From the NCBI RefSeq assembly GCF_000764305.2, contig NW_025944327.1, positions 186,001 through 250,000 on the forward strand: a stretch of 64,000 bases of DNA, in the 5' to 3' direction. Shown piece after piece: positions 59,780-64,000 of this stretch; position 1 is the stretch's first letter, and each line of letters starts with the position of its first letter. The notes beneath the pieces were generated by a model. It had not been told where the DNA came from. It did no database searches and saw only the letters and a list, made by a program, of their open reading frames with translations. The DNA comes from Hyalella azteca. Taxonomy: Eukaryota; Arthropoda; Malacostraca; Amphipoda; Hyalellidae. Position numbers and translations under genes: made by a program.

Positions 59780-60459
59780 CTGGGGACATGGGGGGCTTAG
59801 ACCAGTGGCAATACTTTCAAAACTCGCTAAGTGAACGTAAATACTTACGTCCTATTTTCTCGTCTACGATTGGTGGATTTTGCTTGAAAGGCCGTCATTG
59901 ATTGGCTGATGAACTTACGATCACTTAACTTTTTTTGAAAGTATAGGCCCTGGACACTTAGACCATGGGGAAGAAGGGGGCTCATACACCACGACACGGG
60001 GGGAGGGATTCATATTCAGTATTCATAACAATGATTAATGTTCAATATTTTTACTCAATATACATCGGCAACTTTGTTCAATATCTGACGACTTTGTTCA
60101 TCATCAGACCTCCGTACTTGGATTGTTTTGCGGTCTCACATTTGAGCTCCGCACTAGTGCTCTAATTTCAGGTTTAGTAATATAAGTATAAAATATTTTT
60201 ATTTGACTTAAATAAAAAAAAAAAGTATCAATCATATTTAACCTTTCACTGCTTCTACAGTGTCACCATACTCTTGATGTTGTGCACTGCACCACTCACC
60301 CCATCCGTCACCATACTCTTGATGGTGTGCACCACTCACCCCGTCCGTCACCGTACTCATGATGGTGTGCACCACTCACCCCGTCCGTCACCATACTCTT
60401 GATGGTGTGCACCACTCACCCCGTCCGTCACCATACTCTTGATGGTGTGCACCACTCAC
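59780..60459 (-). other. PIP5K intron (680 bp, phase 0)
   Basis: It joins GACGGG to GACACG. It is filled by the 40-bp donor array near its 5' end and by a 150-bp inverted-repeat element at 59,803-59,952 close to its 3' end. Apart from these, 59,953-60,262 contains a short open stretch but nothing I recognise. Confidence 0.85.
59803..59952 (+). mobile_element. MITE related to 34,210-34,393
   Basis: Ends CAGTGGCAATACTTTCAAAA and TTTTTTGAAAGTATAGGCCCTG; interior TTTCTCGTCTACGATTGGTGG. It ends 23 bp before the acceptor of the 59.7-kb exon in gene sense, so it is close to functional intron sequence. A partial repeat cttagac flanks both sides. Confidence 0.75.
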
Positions 60460-60490
60460 CCCGTCCGTCACCATACTCTTGATGGTGTGC
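60263..60490 (-). repeat. 40-bp array duplicating an exon end and its 5' splice site
   Basis: Five near-identical 40-bp units run 60,291-60,490, with a degenerate partial unit at 60,263-60,290. On the gene strand each unit holds the end of the exon, GTGACGGACGGG, followed by GTGAGTGGTGC. The unit nearest the exon (60,451-60,490) contains the genuine junction; the other four lie in the intron and carry four more intact GTGAGT donors. Because 40 is not a multiple of three, use of a later donor shifts frame, and the extended reading frame meets a stop at about 60,388. Confidence 0.95.
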
Positions 60491-60592
60491 TCTAGTTTCT
60501 TCTTAAGTCTGTAGCTCTGCAGGATGTCGATGATGCCGAGGAAGAGCAGCAGGCGCTCGCCTCGCACGTTCCTCGCAGGAATGCCCCCAGGC
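60460..60592 (-). CDS. PIP5K1: PIP5K exon: C-lobe kinase block and activation loop
   Basis: The acceptor TATGGCAG and donor GACGGG|GTGAGT bound 133 nt, starting with one base of a split codon and ending in phase 0. It encodes [19 protein letters not shown] followed by [16 protein letters not shown] and TIKSMVTDG. In this family the Asp of IID is the metal-binding equivalent of the DFG Asp, and the following residues form the activation loop. The Glu of KKLEH is the position known to favour PI4P over PI5P (type II enzymes have Ala), and the basic KKK run fits membrane binding. No residue of the block looks damaged. The last 30 coding bases and the donor are repeated four more times downstream as a 40-bp array. 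Confidence 0.96.
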
Positions 60593-60689
60593 CTGCCATA
60601 CATCAACATTAATCACAATACTTATTATAAATATTACCTACTATTAATCACAATACTATTATATTATATTATTATTACTATCATTATTC

Positions 60690-60812
60690 ACAATAGTAAT
60701 ATACCATCAGCATCTAATAGACGAAGAAATGATCACAATACTAATATACCATCAGCATCTAATGGACGAAGAAATGATCACAATACTAATATACCATCAG
60801 CACTTATGTTTG
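60690..60812 (+). repeat. 44-bp repeat upstream of the 60.5-kb exon
   Basis: Three units of accatcagcatctaat(a/g)gacg plus aagaaatgatcacaatactaatat, about 100 bp upstream, in gene sense, of the acceptor at 60,593. Confidence 0.93.
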
Positions 60813-60819
60813 CATAGGT

Positions 60820-61090
60820 AATCGACGAAGAAATAATCCTAAAAATTGTCATCATTTATGACGAATAAATCATCAACATAAACATAATTAGTGGTAATTA
60901 ATTGCTCAGAGTTGCGACTGAGACACCAAGGGGAGCTCACCCCCCATCAAGGCTACGCTAGTTAATGTTCAAGAACTAGCGACACTAACGCACCCTAGCA
61001 CGTCAACTTGGCTAGCAACGTCAAGCTCCTTAAACTTTTTTCCCCAGTTTCTCGGAAATATCAAGTTCGTTACATTTATAATAATTATTA
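60820..61090. other. Intron sequence, nothing seen
   Basis: AT-rich with a small GC-rich patch at 60,930-61,025; no exon is supported. Confidence 0.5.
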
Positions 61091-61097
61091 ATAGTAC

Positions 61098-61313
61098 AAG
61101 ACCACACGTGGTCCTTCACGTCCCACACTCCCGAAACGTGGTCTTTTACGTCCCACACTCCCGATACGTGGTCCTTTACGTCCCACACTCCCGACACGCA
61201 GTCCTTTACGTCCCACACTCCCGACACGTGGTCCTTTACGTCCCACACTCCCGAAACGTGGTCCTTTACGTCCCACACTTCCGACACGCAGTCCTTTACG
61301 TCCCACATTCGAA
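61098..61313 (-). repeat. 30-bp minisatellite (acgtggtcctttacgtccca)
   Basis: Seven units of acgtggtcctttacgtccca plus cactcccgac. Thirty is divisible by three, so several frames on both strands are open and repeat a ten-residue peptide (GVWDVKDHVS and others). It follows directly on the broken end of the LINE fragment at 61,314. Confidence 0.95.
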
Positions 61314-61990
61314 AGGATCCCAATATTTCCACAAATATGCCCGATCAAAGGCCAAAATCAGTGCCTCAGTGGGGCCTCTGAAAAATAACGATGATTTGGT
61401 GGGGGCAACTTTGAGTCTGTTGCGTGCTAGCCCGCTCTCTAGTTGTGTGATGTAAGGTTGTACTTGTGTAGAGCATGTGTTAGCATTGGTGTGCGTTGAT
61501 GTAATTGTGATGTCATCTGCGTAAGACGAAATGTGAATGTTGTCTGGTGGGGCTGGAATGTCGTGCATGTAAAGGTTGAAAAGTGTTGGTGAGAGGACTG
61601 ATCCTTGGGGTACTCCGTTCGGTATGTTTTTTGTGTGATGATTTGCCATTGTAGTGAACGAATGACTGTCTGTCTGTTAAATAGTTGGCAAGCCAACGTT
61701 TGGTGTTGTTATGCAGTGTTGTTTTCTAGATTTTATCCGTGAGTGGGAAGCGTGGGATGGCATCAAATGCTTTGCTAATGTCAATTGTAATCAGTAGTGT
61801 GCGATGTGCTGGTCGCTTGGAGTTAATGCCATCTTGTATACGTTGTGTGAGGTTGGTGAGGAGTGTGGTGGTGGAGTGATGGGTTCTGTAACCGTGTTGT
61901 GTGGGATTGGGTAGATGACTGATGCTAGCATAATAATTTACCAATATGTTGGACTGTTGTTTGCGGGAGGGGATGGTATCCGAGGAGGTA
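61314..61990 (-). mobile_element. Jockey-like LINE reverse transcriptase fragment
   Basis: Minus-strand pieces in different frames: PTQHGYRTHHSTTTLLTNL and LLITIDISKAFDAI (RT motif A region), RWLANYLTDRQSFVHYNGK, GVPQGSVLSPTLFNLYMHDI (motif B), SSYADDITI (motif C, YADD), NRLKVAPTKSS. At least two frameshifts; both ends are truncated. Dead. The clade is by resemblance of the motifs. Confidence 0.92.
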
Positions 61991-62031
61991 ATTGCCGAGT
62001 GAGATGGGGTGAGGCCACTGTTGGAGTTAGT

Positions 62032-62106
62032 GTCCAGCCCTGACACCTACGAGCCTCACGAGTTTGCCTCACTAACTCGTGAGGCTCGTAGTCGTCAGGG
62101 CTGGAC
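62032..62106. repeat. 33-bp-arm palindrome with 9-nt loop
   Basis: Arms 62,032-62,064 and 62,074-62,106 match at 31 of 33 positions (GTCCAGCCCTGAC, TACGAGCCTCACGAGTT); the loop is tgcctcact. Both strands therefore encode YEPHE-like peptides. It lies at the 3' end of the probable PIP5K exon and looks like an inverted duplication of exon sequence. Confidence 0.95.
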
Positions 62107-62183
62107 AGCGTCGGCTCGACCTTCACGCCCCCCGCCGCCACGAGCGCCCCCCTCAGGGCCGCGGCCTCCATGTCCACCCTCAC
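62047..62183 (-). CDS. PIP5K1: Probable PIP5K exon before the GGIPARN block (borders uncertain)
   Basis: This GC-rich minus-strand segment is open and reads EVRVDMEAAALRGALV, then VKVEPTLSSPDDYEPHEL. In animal type I PIP5Ks a variable segment with a MESIQ/MEAIQ-like stretch lies just before GGIPARN, so this is a plausible homologue. A phase-2 donor CGTAG|GTGTCA at 62,047/62,046 would fit the next exon, which begins with one base of a split codon, but it is weak. The acceptor is unclear: a LINE 3' end lies directly upstream and no pyrimidine tract is visible. The 3' end of the exon sits inside a 33-bp-arm palindrome (62,032-62,106), so its original border may have been rearranged. Confidence 0.5.
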
Positions 62184-62757
62184 TTCATCAGGCTTAGCGT
62201 GACCTTGTGATGAGTTTAGGACGTCCTAGTCCACGGTCACGCTGATGCGCCGCCTTCGTCGTCCTCCGTCTCCGAATCGTCGTCGGATGTAACGTTGGAC
62301 GTGTTCCGTCTATTAGCCCTCCTTTGGGCGAGCTGATGCAAGATGCTGTTGCTTGTCACTTGCTGAGGGTGGTTTCCCATTACTGGACAATCCGGGATCT
62401 TGCTCAACCACTTGTCCAGTTGTCTCTTGAATGTTGCAAGGGTAAACTCCCCTCCTCTCAGCGCTTTTGGCAAGGCATTAAAGAGCCTCGGTCCTACCAC
62501 GGACAGTGATCCCTCACGAAGAGTCTGTACTCTGGCCGCGGCTCGGTTGTTAAATGGGGGAATCCTGCACAGTCTCCCTCTTCTTTCGTTGTAATATGTC
62601 GTTATTTTGGAGGTCTCACTCTCAAAGTTGGGAGCCAGTCCGTTTATCATCTTCCACGTGTACAGTATGATATACCTTTTCCTTCTTCTCTCCAGTGAGT
62701 ACAGTTCCAGGTAACGATTGATTGAGAAGATTGAGTACGATTTAACTCTGTTGACTC
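62184..62757 (-). mobile_element. LINE 3' end (RT C-terminal tail)
   Basis: One open frame from about 62,755 to a TGA near 62,237: YSIFSINRYLELYSLERRR, KRYIILYTWKMINGLAPNF, RPLFNALPKALRG-like LINE tail (VVGPRLFNALPKALRG), ATFKRQLDKWLSKIPD, then an acidic end. RRR(K/E)RYIILYTWK is characteristic of the C-terminus of many invertebrate LINE ORF2s. Its frame is intact over more than 500 bp, unlike the neighbouring RT fragment, so it is a different and younger insertion. Confidence 0.9.
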
Positions 62758-62842
62758 ATACTATACTGGAGTGTTCCAGTGAATAGTCTGGAATTAGGGA
62801 AAGTCAGTAAAAAGTGAGTGAGTTACCAATTGATTGTAAAAC

Positions 62843-63964
62843 ATGGCAGCCAAAGTCTGTGTTAGTAAACCTGCCGGAGAATGTCTGGAATGCAAAAAAA
62901 TGCAATTTTGGACAATTGGCACTAAGATGTAACACATGCAGACAATTTTGTCACTTCGAATGTTCACTACTTCCAGAATACCAACTTGAAAAATATTTAA
63001 AAACGAGAACATCATTCATGTGTAGAAAATGCGTTATGAACGAGAGGTGGGCGAAAGAAGCCATGGAGAGTGTGCAGACGGTTCAAGCGTCCGAGAGAAG
63101 AAGGCCTATCATGAATGGGTCTCTCTGTTCGACTAAGAGGCGGCTACCCTCAACTCCCCTCACTCCCTCAACTCCCCTTACTCCCTCAACTCCCCTTACT
63201 CCCTCAACTCCCCTTACTCCCTCTACTTCCTCCCCCCCATCCCTCACTGCTGCCCGACATGATCCGCCTACCCCGACCCTTGACCGTAGAGTTGCCCCTC
63301 TCCTCTTTAAATGCCTCGAACAAGAAACATTTAACTGTTAAGAAACGCGTTTGCTGGAGATATCTTCAGGGCAAGTGCGATGGGGAGAATGAAGAAATGA
63401 ACTGTAACTATTCTCACCCTAAGATCTGTCAAAAATTTGCAACATTTGGAAGCAAAAACCAACGCGGATGCAAAAACGGGAGAGACTGTCAATATTACCA
63501 TTCGTTCCTATGCTGGAATATTATTAAAAATGTAGCTTGCAAACGTGATTCCTGTCGGTTTTGCCACCTTAAACTCAACCTGCAATTGAGTGGTAATGCC
63601 GAAGAGAGACGTGACCCTGATAGTTCCTCCTCGGAACACAGGATAGATTATACTGCCAAACCTAAAACATCAGAAAGAAATTACATGGTTAAAAAGAAAT
63701 CAGTTCTGGGAAGGGCGAATCTATCGAAATCAAAGGTACAGAGCAGTTCCAAAAATTTCCGCACCGGCCAACACTACCTACCGGAGTGAAGAAGAACAAA
63801 CAGGACTCGATATCAAGCGCAGCAATTTTTTAGGCCTACAGAGGCAAGTAGATCAGATTCAACAACAAATGCAGCAGCTGTTGACATTGCACGAACAACA
63901 GCAGAAATCACAGCAACAGCTGCAGAGTCAGAGACCCCTGGCAGTGCAGTGTTACAGCAACTAA
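62843..63964 (+). pseudogene. LINE ORF1: PHD-like finger, CCCH fingers, Gln-rich coil (frameshifted)
   Basis: From the ATG at 62,843 the frame reads MAAKVCVSKPAGECLECKK, then must shift at an A7 run (62,894-62,900) to reach LRCNTCRQFCHFECSLLPEY and TSFMCRKC, completing a C2..C2..HxxC..C2 PHD-like finger. A Pro/Thr/Ser 18-bp repeat follows; another frame change leads to three CCCH-type fingers: CWRYLQGKC..CNYSH, ICQKFATFG..CQYYH and CWNIIKNVACKRDSCRFCH. A further shift leads to a Gln-rich stretch (QVDQIQQQMQQLLTLHEQQQ) ending TAA. ORF1 proteins of this type bind LINE RNA. Three frame breaks make it inactive. Confidence 0.85.
63148..63232 (+). repeat. 18-bp repeat inside the LINE ORF1
   Basis: Four units of ctcaactccccttactcc encode repeating STPLTP. 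One of the ORF1 frame changes lies just after it. Confidence 0.95.
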
Positions 63965-64000
63965 GGACGCAAGGAAGGGAAGAGTCTAGCATCATGATAG

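Larger units (their letters stand above)
20915..62183 (-). other. PIP5K1: PIP5K gene, 3' part (gene span)
   Basis: This is the 3' half of a type I phosphatidylinositol-4-phosphate 5-kinase gene. The enzyme phosphorylates PI4P to PI(4,5)P2 at the inner face of the plasma membrane. Two exons near 60 kb carry conserved kinase sequence, and exons down to 21.1 kb encode the C-terminal tail. From 60,592 to 21,112 ten exons are joined by introns of phase 0, 1, 1, 1, 1, 2, 2, 1 and 0. Every junction keeps the frame and the joined length is 1 + 1,800 nt, ending in a stop. That phase agreement is the main support for the tail exons, which are otherwise low complexity and not alignable by eye. The N-terminal kinase exons and promoter must lie beyond 64,000. 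Confidence 0.9.
62765..64000 (+). mobile_element. LINE 5' part with ORF1, runs off the right edge
   Basis: A plus-strand non-LTR retrotransposon whose 5' region and ORF1 are inside the window; ORF2 would lie beyond 64,000. It lies head-to-head with the minus-strand LINE 3' end that finishes at about 62,757. The exact 5' end is not defined. Confidence 0.8.

Noticed and set aside
62009..62197. Plus-strand ORF reading SSPDTYEPHEF..RPPPPRAPP
   Set aside because: It is the mirror of the minus-strand exon through the palindrome; splice and family evidence favours the minus strand.

Overview
The window looks like nuclear DNA from an arthropod. Evidence: an AT-rich background, long spliceosomal introns with GT..AG borders, decayed non-LTR retrotransposons, several MITE-like elements, and more than twenty short tandem-repeat arrays. 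A crustacean is my best guess, from the general look of the LINE ORF1 (a PHD-like finger plus CCCH fingers), but the lineage is not proven.

One real gene is recognisable: the 3' half of a type I phosphatidylinositol-4-phosphate 5-kinase (PIP5K) on the minus strand, from about 62.2 kb down to a poly(A) signal at 20,931-20,936. Ten exons chain together with matching intron phases: 60,592-60,460; 59,779-59,692; 55,602-55,540; 51,247-50,996; 47,662-47,375; 43,719-43,557; 39,956-39,852; 33,897-33,686; 31,598-31,531; 21,540-21,112. They total 1,801 nt and read without a stop to a TAG at 21,112-21,114, about 599 residues. The first two exons carry the [25 protein letters not shown] and DTISVHRPNFYAQRFQKFM blocks of type I PIP5K. 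The rest is a long low-complexity C-terminal tail. An eleventh exon at about 62.05-62.18 kb is likely. The front of the kinase lies beyond the right edge.

The most unusual signal is where the tandem repeats sit. Arrays abut or overlap the splice sites of most of these exons, and in several the repeated unit contains the splice site itself: five copies of a 5' splice site at 60.3-60.5 kb, five or six at 39.7-39.9 kb, four in-frame at 33.6-33.7 kb, four in-frame 3' splice sites at 43.7-43.8 kb, and five at 31.6-31.7 kb. If used, the in-frame ones would give a ladder of protein isoforms.

Layout: 1-20.7 kb is intergenic, with three pieces of one LINE family, a 1.16-kb TTAA-flanked inverted-repeat element, a foldback MITE, and minisatellites including an array of CRE-like palindromes (18.2-18.4 kb). 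20.9-62.2 kb is the PIP5K gene; its introns hold MITEs, a six-copy dispersed repeat and a microsatellite-bearing mobile repeat. 61.3-64 kb holds three LINE fragments: a minus-strand reverse transcriptase piece, a minus-strand LINE 3' end, and a plus-strand ORF1.
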